Source: an uncultured Hyphomicrobiales bacterium (GTDB taxonomy: Bacteria > Pseudomonadota > Alphaproteobacteria > Rhizobiales > Beijerinckiaceae). From it: 7,957 nucleotides of DNA. Shown one piece after another: positions 1 to 7,174 of this stretch. Position 1 is the first letter of the stretch. Every line of letters starts with the position of its first letter. The stretch spans positions 1 to 7,957 of the forward strand of contig CAIZGQ010000546.1 in the NCBI GenBank assembly GCA_903932565.1. Direction: 5' to 3'. The position numbers and the translations under genes are program-made. The notes beneath the pieces are model-generated. The model saw only the letters and a list, made by a program, of their open reading frames with translations, made no database searches and was not told the DNA's origin.

Positions 1-27
1 GGGCGATGTTTGAAGGTCCTCGGCCAT
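1..27 (-). CDS. Possible start of a downstream gene (nine codons visible)
   Basis: On the minus strand an ATG at 27 opens a frame, MAEDLQTSP, that runs off the window edge without a stop. It has AAGG within a purine run (AAAGGGGG), 5 bases upstream, and lies 37 bases after the tadC stop, so it could continue the operon. tadD is the usual next gene, but the visible residues show neither the lipoprotein signal nor a TPR, so the product is not identified. Nine codons are too few to exclude chance. Confidence 0.3.
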
Positions 28-64
28 ATCCCCCTTTACCGGGAGCGATGCGGCAAAGTAAGCC

Positions 65-1042
65 CTACTTACTCATTTGCGCAGAAATTTGGATGATCGC
101 CGGGGTCAGAATAACTGCGAAGAGCACGGGCAAAAAGAACAGGATCATGGGCACGGTGAGCTTGGGCGGCAGCGAAGCCGCCTTCTTCTCCGCCTCGGAC
201 ATACGCGTGCTGCGGCTTTCATCGGAGACAACGCGCAACGCTGTCCCAAGCGGTGTGCCGTAACGCTCGGCCTGGATGAGGACCGTGGAAATTTGACGCG
301 CAGCGTCAATGCCGGTGCGCGCCGACATGTTTTCATAGGCCGTCCGACGGTCTGGCAGAAACGACAATTCCGCCATGGTAAGCGTCAGTTCTTCGGCAAG
401 CGGTATGGACTGCGTACCAATCTCGACGCTGACTTTACGAAACGCGTGCTCAATGGACATGCCGGATTCAACGCAGATCAGCAGCAGATCAAGCGCGTCG
501 GGGAACGCTCTGCGCATCGATGCCTGACGCTTCTGGATCGTGTTCTTGAGGAAGATTTCCGGCAGCTTGATGCCGATGTAGGCGGCGAGCATCATGATGC
601 CAAGACGGATCGGAACCGGTTGCGATGAACTTGACGCCACAAAGACGTAAAAGCCGGCAAAAACGAACAGGGAGGCCGGCGCAACAAGGCGCGAGAACAG
701 GAACATGGTCTCAGCTTTTGAACCGCGAAAGCCAGCCTGCGCGAGCTGCAGCTTTGCCTTTTCAGTGCCAAGCCATGACGAGAGACTGAACCTGTCAACA
801 ATTTGCTTGATGAAGACTTTCGGTTCCTGCCGAAGCGTGGCCTTGCTGGCCTTTGTCAGTTTTTCACGCTCACGGGCGCGAATGCGGTCGCGCTCAACCG
901 AAACAGCCCGCATGCGCGAGGACAGCACATCGCCCTGGATCATCGGCAAGAAAAAAGTCATCATTGCTGCAACTGTTGCCAAAGCAATCAGACAGCTCGA
1001 GATGAACTGTGTGTCGTTCAATTTATCAATGATGAGGTCCAT
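65..1042 (-). CDS. tadC: TadC, inner-membrane platform protein of the Tad pilus
   Basis: This encodes 325 residues and ends in TAG. TadC is the second GspF-like platform protein and partners TadB in the inner membrane. Hydrophobic segments lie near 13-33, 116-136, 145-165 and 295-317. The T2SSF domain begins at AFPDALDLLLICVESGMSIEHAF (split as AFPDALDLLLICVESG, 179-194, and MSIEHAF, 195-201) and includes IQAERYGTPLGTALRVVSDE (256-275), a strong TadC signature. A charged, Arg-rich cytoplasmic stretch (about 43-72) follows the first helix. AAGG lies 10 bases before the ATG, and the gene starts 15 bases after tadB. It has the usual length for the family and shows no damage. In most Tad loci the next gene is tadD, a TPR lipoprotein, but whether the downstream sequence starts tadD cannot be told from this window. 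Confidence 0.95.
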   Translation of the reverse strand: MDLIIDKLNDTQFISSCLIALATVAAMMTFFLPMIQGDVLSSRMRAVSVERDRIRAREREKLTKASKATLRQEPKVFIKQIVDRFSLSSWLGTEKAKLQLAQAGFRGSKAETMFLFSRLVAPASLFVFAGFYVFVASSSSQPVPIRLGIMMLAAYIGIKLPEIFLKNTIQKRQASMRRAFPDALDLLLICVESGMSIEHAFRKVSVEIGTQSIPLAEELTLTMAELSFLPDRRTAYENMSARTGIDAARQISTVLIQAERYGTPLGTALRVVSDESRSTRMSEAEKKAASLPPKLTVPMILFFLPVLFAVILTPAIIQISAQMSK

Positions 1043-1052
1043 GGAGCCTGTA

Positions 1053-1056
1053 CCTT
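1053..1056 (-). promoter_or_regulatory. Ribosome binding site of tadC
   Basis: AAGG on the minus strand lies 10 bases before the tadC ATG, in the 15-base tadB-tadC gap and just after the tadB stop. This fits coupled translation of the platform pair. Confidence 0.45.
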
Positions 1057-1057
1057 A

Positions 1058-2029
1058 TCAAAAATCAAACGAGATCATTTTGCGCATGACCATCACGCCA
1101 AGAAACATCCAGAACGCGGAGGCGAGAAGCACCACTCGGCCCGTGTTGGTCAGCCACAACAACTCGATGTAACGCGGGCTCGAAATATAAACGAGCAAGC
1201 CCACCGCGAATGGCAACGCCGCAATGATGCCAGCCGAGGCCTTGGCTTCGCTGGACATCGCCTGAATCTTCTGTCGCATCTTTTTACGATCGCGCAGAAC
1301 CTTGGAAAGTCCCGACAGCGCCTCGGCCAGATTACCACCAGACTTCTGTTGGATGTTGATCACGATGGTGAAGAAATTCGCCTCAGCAGTGGGGATGCTG
1401 ACACCAATACGATCCACTGCCTCGCCCGCGGACAGGCCCATGGTTTGCGCTTCCACCACCGCGCGAAACTCCGTGCACACGGGCTCGGGCGCTTCTGAGC
1501 CGATCACGCGCAGGCAATCGCCCAACGGAAGACCAGCCTTAATACCACGCACAATCACATCGATGGCATCCGGGAAAGCCTCAACAAACTTCTTGATGCG
1601 CTTTTTGCGCATGTAGCCGACCACCCAGTTGGGAAGTCCCAGCCCACCAATGATCAGTCCTGCGAGGGAATAGAGCGGCTCACCTGTGGCAAAAAAGAGG
1701 ACGCCCGTCATAACGACCGCGCCTACGGCTTGGTAGATGAAGAAGCGCGACTTGGAAATGTTGAGCCCGGCCTGCTGAAGTCTTTGCTCCAGCGAAACTC
1801 GCTTCGATTTCCCGCGCTGCTCAACTTCCTTCAAACTGTCGGCAACTTGCTTGCGACGATTGACCGTATCACCCGAGCGATCATTCGTCCGACGTGCCGA
1901 ACTTTGCAACGCTTTTTGGCGTTTTTCGGCCTTTGCGTCGCCAGACAACATCGGCTCGATCACGCCGAAGAACAAACCTCCAGCGACCAGCACAACAAGC
2001 ACGACAATCAGAAGTGTGTCTCTATCCAT
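1058..2029 (-). CDS. tadB: TadB, inner-membrane platform protein of the Tad pilus
   Basis: This encodes 323 residues. TadB is a GspF-like inner-membrane protein that, paired with TadC, forms the platform on which the CpaF motor acts. Membrane segments are visible near residues 5-24, 97-114, 117-138, 265-283 and 297-315. A basic, charged cytoplasmic stretch (about 31-85) follows the first helix. The T2SSF domain starts near FPDAIDVIVRGIKAGLPLG (152-170) and runs to the helix at 265; it contains IQQKSGGNLAEAL (226-238), a motif typical of this family. Length and topology match intact TadB proteins. The ATG at 2029 has only a weak upstream purine core (GAAG, 4 bases away), so translation may depend on ribosomes finishing cpaF, whose stop is 20 bases upstream. 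TadC follows after 15 bases. I see no truncation or missing region. Confidence 0.95.
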   Translation of the reverse strand: MDRDTLLIVVLVVLVAGGLFFGVIEPMLSGDAKAEKRQKALQSSARRTNDRSGDTVNRRKQVADSLKEVEQRGKSKRVSLEQRLQQAGLNISKSRFFIYQAVGAVVMTGVLFFATGEPLYSLAGLIIGGLGLPNWVVGYMRKKRIKKFVEAFPDAIDVIVRGIKAGLPLGDCLRVIGSEAPEPVCTEFRAVVEAQTMGLSAGEAVDRIGVSIPTAEANFFTIVINIQQKSGGNLAEALSGLSKVLRDRKKMRQKIQAMSSEAKASAGIIAALPFAVGLLVYISSPRYIELLWLTNTGRVVLLASAFWMFLGVMVMRKMISFDF

Positions 2030-2049
2030 GACGCTTCATGCCAGCGTGA

Positions 2050-3525
<1,476 letters not shown>

Positions 3526-3537
3526 GGTCGTCTGAAT

Positions 3538-3543
3538 TCCTTT
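3538..3543 (-). promoter_or_regulatory. Ribosome binding site of cpaF
   Basis: AAAGGA on the minus strand lies 12 bases before the cpaF ATG in the 47-base gap after cpaE. The core match is good but the spacing is at the long end of the normal range. Confidence 0.5.
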
Positions 3544-3555
3544 TGATCACCGAAG

Positions 3556-3572
3556 GACCAGAAGCGCTGGCC
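3556..3572 (-). repeat. Short hairpin directly after the cpaE stop
   Basis: The minus strand reads GGCCAG, CGCTT, CTGGTC immediately after the cpaE TGA. This makes a 6-bp stem with one G-U pair and a 5-base loop. No run of T follows; the next bases lead into the cpaF ribosome binding site. It is too weak for an intrinsic terminator, but it could stabilise the 3' end of an upstream message or partly attenuate read-through. Confidence 0.35.
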
Positions 3573-4835
3573 TCAGGACGCAAGTTTCTTTGATAACTTG
3601 GCGATAAACGGATCGAGAATCGTGCGCTTGACCTTCTTGACTTCTGCCCGTCCCGTCACAGCGCGACCGATGTCTGAAATAGCTTCCGCAATTTTGCTGG
3701 CGGGTTCAACTTCAGCAATCATCTGCCCGTTGTTGGCCGCAGTACCAAACAGCTTAGGCTCAAACGGGATAACGGCCGTCGGCTCAAGTTCGACGGCACG
3801 CATAAAGTCCGCAATGGAAATTTCAGGGCGCTTGGGAACGCCGACAAAATTCATCACAAGCTTCGGCTTCTTGTCGTTGGGACGTGCTGCGCGCAGCGTG
3901 TCGACGATATTTTTGACGTTGCGCAGATTGGCAAGATCGGGCGCAGCAACAATGAGCACCTCATCCACCGAACAGATGACGCGACGCGACCATGCTGTCC
4001 ACAGGTGGGGGACATCAAGCACCACCAGCGGCACCGAGGCCCGCATCACATCGAGGAGATTTTCAAAACTGTTCTCCGCAAAGTCATACGTGCGATCGAG
4101 TGTGGCCGGCGCGGCGAGCAGGTTGAGACGGTCACTGCAACGTGACAGCAAGCGATCCAGCACGTTGCTGTCGAAGCGGTCTGGGGCGAACACGGCTTCT
4201 GCGATGCCCTGCGGTGGGTCCTGGTTAAAATCAAGGCCCGCGGTGCCAAACGCCAGGTCCATGTCGACGATGACGGTGGCAAGGTCCATACCGCGCGCAA
4301 CGGTCCAGGCCAGATTGTGCGCAATGGTCGAGGACCCCACACCCCCCTTGCCGCCTACGACCGCGATCAATCGGCCCAGCGGTTCAGCGCTCGGATGTGA
4401 ATAAAGCTCAGACACAGCCTGCACGAAATACATCGAGTCGAACGGCGCCACCAGATACTGGCTGACACCGCGCGAAATGAGATCACGGTACAAGATGATG
4501 TCATTCACCCGGCCGATCACGATGACTTTGGTGCCGCTATCACAAAACTGGGCGAGCTCATCGAGCTGCTCGATCAGCGTCTCGCGCGGCGATTGGGATT
4601 CGATGACAATCAGATTGGGCGTGGGTGCATTTCGGTAAGCTTCAACGGCAGCCGGCCCGCCGCCCATGTGGACCTTGACATGGGCCTTGGCCATGCGGCG
4701 ATCCTTCACCGCACCGTCAATGGTCTCTGCCATGCCGGGCGTTTCGCAAAATACCTGCATGGTGACACGCGGAACTGGCGTGATGTGACGGTGACCTGCG
4801 TGAGCCGCACCTTTTGTGTCGTCCGCGTCCTGCAT
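3573..4835 (-). CDS. cpaE: CpaE/TadZ, MinD/ParA-like Tad pilus localisation ATPase
   Basis: This encodes 420 residues. TadZ/CpaE proteins position the Tad machine, often at a cell pole, and recruit other components. Residues about 25-145 form a receiver-like domain. At the end of the third strand (NLIVIES, 74-80) the usual phospho-acceptor Asp appears to be Glu79, so this is probably a pseudo-receiver. The MinD/ParA domain follows from about 155. It has a deviant Walker A loop, KGGVGSST (163-170), which keeps the signature Lys163 but has Ser168 where the P-loop lysine normally sits. It also has a switch-like VDMD (190-193) and a Walker B-like VVLDVP (271-276). Loss of the P-loop lysine is known in this family, so it is not evidence of decay. 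The C-terminus is Lys-rich. The ATG overlaps the cpaD stop by one base (TGATG), and AGGA lies 8 bases upstream inside cpaD, so translation is probably coupled. Confidence 0.95.
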   Translation of the reverse strand: MQDADDTKGAAHAGHRHITPVPRVTMQVFCETPGMAETIDGAVKDRRMAKAHVKVHMGGGPAAVEAYRNAPTPNLIVIESQSPRETLIEQLDELAQFCDSGTKVIVIGRVNDIILYRDLISRGVSQYLVAPFDSMYFVQAVSELYSHPSAEPLGRLIAVVGGKGGVGSSTIAHNLAWTVARGMDLATVIVDMDLAFGTAGLDFNQDPPQGIAEAVFAPDRFDSNVLDRLLSRCSDRLNLLAAPATLDRTYDFAENSFENLLDVMRASVPLVVLDVPHLWTAWSRRVICSVDEVLIVAAPDLANLRNVKNIVDTLRAARPNDKKPKLVMNFVGVPKRPEISIADFMRAVELEPTAVIPFEPKLFGTAANNGQMIAEVEPASKIAEAISDIGRAVTGRAEVKKVKRTILDPFIAKLSKKLAS

Positions 4836-5566
4836 CAGTTTGATCCTACGCTGCTGATTGCGGTGTTGTGGACAGTCCAGGAGGTGCCGGGGTCGGTTGC
4901 GGTCCGAATGTTGCCAATCGCACGTGTCCGCATCGAAACGTCGCTGGGATCTTCCGAACGCGGACGAACAAGGTCGCGCGGATCATCGATCTGGGCGGCA
5001 AATGTCTTCTGCGTTGCGCAGCCCATGTTGTAATAGGACTTGTTTGAAAACGTATCTGCGCTTGAGCCCGAAGCGAGGTCTTCTGGCCATTCGCCACAAT
5101 TGTGAACCTGGGCTTCCATGACCGGGAATGAAAGTTGAACAGGCGCGGCCAGGCGAGGATTGGCAACCTGGTAGGTTCCCACGCTGATGGAGCCTGCAAT
5201 GTGCGATCCCGCCAGCACGTGCCGAACGGCATCCAGAGTCTGCGCAGCAGAATGTTCCATGCCAGTGCCGCTCGGCACCATGGCCGTGATCTTGCCCTGC
5301 CCATGGCGTTTATAGCTGTCAGCAAAATCCCGAACGTCGCGCAGTTGGCGGCGATCCAGGCGCCCGTCGTAACCAACCACGAATACGTCGAGCTTTTCCA
5401 TGCCTGTGGCGAGCGCCACAGGATGGCGCTGGTGATAATCCTCCGGCATCGTGGCTGTCGCCATGCTGCGGTCCACATTGCCGCCGCAGGCCGCCAACGG
5501 TAATGCAAACGCCATCAGGGCGAGAAGCCGCAGCGTCCGAGTGTGCTGAACTGGCTTGGTCCACAT
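4835..5566 (-). CDS. cpaD: CpaD/RcpB-like Tad pilus lipoprotein
   Basis: From the ATG at 5566 this encodes 243 residues. It starts with a basic n-region and a hydrophobic core ending in a lipobox (LPLAAC), which places the lipid-modified cysteine at residue 27. The mature part carries the hallmarks of the alphaproteobacterial CpaD family: CGEWP near 157-161, NMGCATQ near 180-186, and DPRDLVRPR near 195-203. CpaD is an envelope lipoprotein needed for pilus biogenesis and thought to work with the CpaC secretin, perhaps in a pilotin-like role; its exact function is not settled. The frame is open further upstream into cpaC, to an ATG at 5740, but starting there would bury the lipoprotein signal. 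ATG 5617, which overlaps the end of cpaC, would give an unusually long n-region. ATG 5566 has GTGGA 8 bases upstream and gives a normal lipoprotein signal. It lies 43 bases after cpaC, and its stop shares one base with the cpaE start. Confidence 0.92.
   Translation of the reverse strand: MWTKPVQHTRTLRLLALMAFALPLAACGGNVDRSMATATMPEDYHQRHPVALATGMEKLDVFVVGYDGRLDRRQLRDVRDFADSYKRHGQGKITAMVPSGTGMEHSAAQTLDAVRHVLAGSHIAGSISVGTYQVANPRLAAPVQLSFPVMEAQVHNCGEWPEDLASGSSADTFSNKSYYNMGCATQKTFAAQIDDPRDLVRPRSEDPSDVSMRTRAIGNIRTATDPGTSWTVHNTAISSVGSN
4844..4847 (-). promoter_or_regulatory. Ribosome binding site of cpaE inside the end of cpaD
   Basis: AGGA on the minus strand lies 8 bases upstream of the cpaE ATG and within the last codons of cpaD. 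Together with the TGATG stop-start overlap this supports coupled translation of cpaD and cpaE. Confidence 0.55.
5403..5422 (-). repeat. Perfect inverted repeat (8-bp stem, 4-base loop) inside cpaD
   Basis: On the minus strand CCTGTGGC is followed by the loop GCTC and then GCCACAGG. It would form a strong GC-rich hairpin in the mRNA about 145 bases after the cpaD start codon. It encodes residues 49-55 (PVALATG) just after the lipoprotein signal region. There is no U-run after it, so it is not an intrinsic terminator. It could be coincidental coding sequence or could slow translation near the export signal. Confidence 0.6.
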
Positions 5567-5574
5567 CGTCACAT

Positions 5575-5579
5575 TCCAC
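5575..5579 (-). promoter_or_regulatory. Probable ribosome binding site of cpaD
   Basis: GTGGA on the minus strand lies 8 bases before the ATG at 5566, within the 43-base cpaC-cpaD gap. It is an imperfect Shine-Dalgarno match, but it supports the start that gives a standard lipoprotein signal peptide. Confidence 0.45.
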
Positions 5580-5609
5580 TTCTTGATACGCAGAGTTCCA
5601 GAACAAACG

Positions 5610-7133
5610 TTAATCATTGATGAAGCCCACGCGCCCTTTGAGTTGCTGTGGCGCACGTTGGCCGTCGGCCGAAGAATAAAGTCGGTTGACGCGGCCCATG
5701 AACATGCTCTGGGCATCATTGGCGTCGTAGAACCCGTCATCCGGACGGCTCACCTGATCGGGCCGCAAGGGCTTGACGATGTAGGGTGTGACCACGATCA
5801 AAAGTTCGGTTTCCTCGCGCTGGTAGTCGCGCGAGCGGAACAGGGTGCCAAGGATGGGCAGGTTCATCAGGCCGGGAAGGCCCTGAATGACCTGGCGGCT
5901 TTGTTGCTGAATGAGGCCCGCGGAAACAATCGAACCACCCGACGGCAATTCAACCGTCGTCTCGTTTTTGCGGGTGCGGAAGCCAATCGAATTGGAACAC
6001 GCATATTGAACAGAATTGGTCCCGTCGATCTCGGTCACTTCTGTTGCCAAATGCAGTGAGATGCGACCTTCCGACAAAACGGTCGGCGTGAAATTCAGCG
6101 TCACGCCGTAATCCTGCAGCGCGTTCGACACCGTGCAGACGCCAGTCTTGGGGTCGATGGAACTTGACGATGTGATGGGGACTTGTCCGCCAGCCGTGAA
6201 TTTGGCGCTTTCACCGGAAATCGCCGTCACGGTCGGCTCAGCCAGAACGTGCGCCACGCCATTCTTTTCCAGCGCCTGAATGTTCAGAGAAAAAGAACCG
6301 AAATTGCCCTGGAAGGCGTTTCCGGCACCAGCCCCACCGATGGCCCCGGGCTGGGTCGACATGGAAGGCGTGTCCACGAGCGAAAACACGCTCTTGCCCC
6401 TGTTGTAGCCCGCAGAGACGCCAAGCTGCTTCATGACGTTGCGCTGCACCTCGGCGACCGTCACACGCAGCGACACCTGATCCTTGCCGCGGATGACCAG
6501 CGAATTGATCAGCTTTCCGTTGACGACCTGCGTGCCGCCAATGTTAATCGAGCTGCCGCCTGAGGAGCCTGATGAGCTGCCACCCAGTGCCGTGTAACCC
6601 ACGAATGCGTTGGCAATATCAGCCGCTTTTTGCGCTTCGGATGCAGATGCCACCGTACCGGTGAGAATGACCGTGTCATTGACAGTCGAGACATGGATGT
6701 CGTTTTCGGGAATGGCCGTGCTCAGAATGCGCCGAAGCTCATCCATGTCGCGACCAACCACGAGTTCGAGCGAGGCGATGCGCTGGCCATCCTTGTCCAT
6801 CGCGAAGATGGTGGTCTGCCCCGTGGTTGCGGCGATCACGTAGAGACGGCGCGCCGAGCGAACAACCGCATTGGCGATGGCTGGATTGCCCACGAAAATT
6901 TCGGACGCGTCCCGTGGCAATTCCACAATGACCGACTTGCCAACACCCACATTCAGATGACGCGCGATATTGGCATCCTGCGGTGTAAGTTGAACCGTGT
7001 AATTACGCGCAATGTCCTCTGCCGTTGCAGATGTCATGAGGCCGCCGAGCGCCAAGGACAGTGCGAGGGCTGAGCCGCGCAACAGGTGGTGTCGCGTTCT
7101 GGTTGAGCGCGCGACCGTCGACTTGGATTTCAT
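5610..7133 (-). CDS. cpaC: CpaC/RcpA, Tad pilus outer-membrane secretin
   Basis: This is the outer-membrane channel through which the Flp pilus leaves the cell. From the chosen ATG at 7133 the protein has 507 residues. It opens with a basic n-region, a hydrophobic core (SALALSLALGGLM) and a likely signal-peptidase site after TSATA near residue 38. The pilus-secretin N-terminal domain spans about 45-125, a BON-like domain about 130-180, and the secretin barrel about 290-455. Barrel signatures include GVAHVLAEPTVTAISGESA, FTAGGQVPI, ETTVELPSGGSI and ELLIVVTPYIVKP. A Gly/Ser-rich stretch near 184-200 separates the BON region from the secretin region. The start at 7133 has a good ribosome binding site (GGGGAG, 6 bases upstream) and gives a normal signal peptide. 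An in-frame ATG at 7178 overlaps the cpaB stop (ATGA) and would add 15 residues, but has no clear Shine-Dalgarno sequence. The C-terminal tail after the barrel (about 50 residues) is typical of the family. Identification is secure; the start is less so. Confidence 0.95.
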   Translation of the reverse strand: MKSKSTVARSTRTRHHLLRGSALALSLALGGLMTSATAEDIARNYTVQLTPQDANIARHLNVGVGKSVIVELPRDASEIFVGNPAIANAVVRSARRLYVIAATTGQTTIFAMDKDGQRIASLELVVGRDMDELRRILSTAIPENDIHVSTVNDTVILTGTVASASEAQKAADIANAFVGYTALGGSSSGSSGGSSINIGGTQVVNGKLINSLVIRGKDQVSLRVTVAEVQRNVMKQLGVSAGYNRGKSVFSLVDTPSMSTQPGAIGGAGAGNAFQGNFGSFSLNIQALEKNGVAHVLAEPTVTAISGESAKFTAGGQVPITSSSSIDPKTGVCTVSNALQDYGVTLNFTPTVLSEGRISLHLATEVTEIDGTNSVQYACSNSIGFRTRKNETTVELPSGGSIVSAGLIQQQSRQVIQGLPGLMNLPILGTLFRSRDYQREETELLIVVTPYIVKPLRPDQVSRPDDGFYDANDAQSMFMGRVNRLYSSADGQRAPQQLKGRVGFIND

Positions 7134-7139
7134 AGCTGA

Positions 7140-7145
7140 CTCCCC
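7140..7145 (-). promoter_or_regulatory. Ribosome binding site that decides the cpaC start
   Basis: The minus strand reads GGGGAG here, 6 bases before the ATG at 7133. The competing ATG at 7178 is preceded by a sequence with no purine-rich core (ending TGGCAAAACG). This favours the shorter CpaC with a standard-length signal peptide. Confidence 0.65.
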
Positions 7146-7174
7146 AACATAGATGCGGGCACGCGACAAATTGC

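Noticed and set aside
57..73. Inverted repeat AGTAAG/CTTACT across the tadC stop as a terminator
   Set aside because: The stem is short and AT-rich and no T-run follows on the minus strand; the sequence after it looks like a leader for another gene.
77..628. Plus-strand open frame opposite tadC
   Set aside because: It is antisense to the conserved T2SSF part of tadC and shows the same Arg/Gln/His-rich composition as the other shadow frames.
803..1498. Plus-strand open frame (231 codons) across the tadB-tadC junction
   Set aside because: It is antisense to two well-supported genes; its translation is rich in His, Gln and Arg and resembles no family I know.
3598..4404. Long plus-strand open frame (268 codons) opposite cpaE
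   Set aside because: It lies wholly antisense to a clear cpaE, its translation is Ser/Arg/Ala-rich without a recognisable fold, and long antisense frames are common in GC-rich coding DNA.
4846..5508. Minus-strand 220-codon frame overlapping cpaD in another frame
   Set aside because: The cpaD frame carries the lipobox and the CGEWP and GCATQ motifs; the overlapping frame is Trp/Arg-rich and has no recognisable motif.
5567..5740. Extension of cpaD upstream to ATG 5740, giving 301 residues
   Set aside because: It would overlap the cpaC coding end by about 130 bases and place the lipoprotein signal internally; the frame is open there only by chance.
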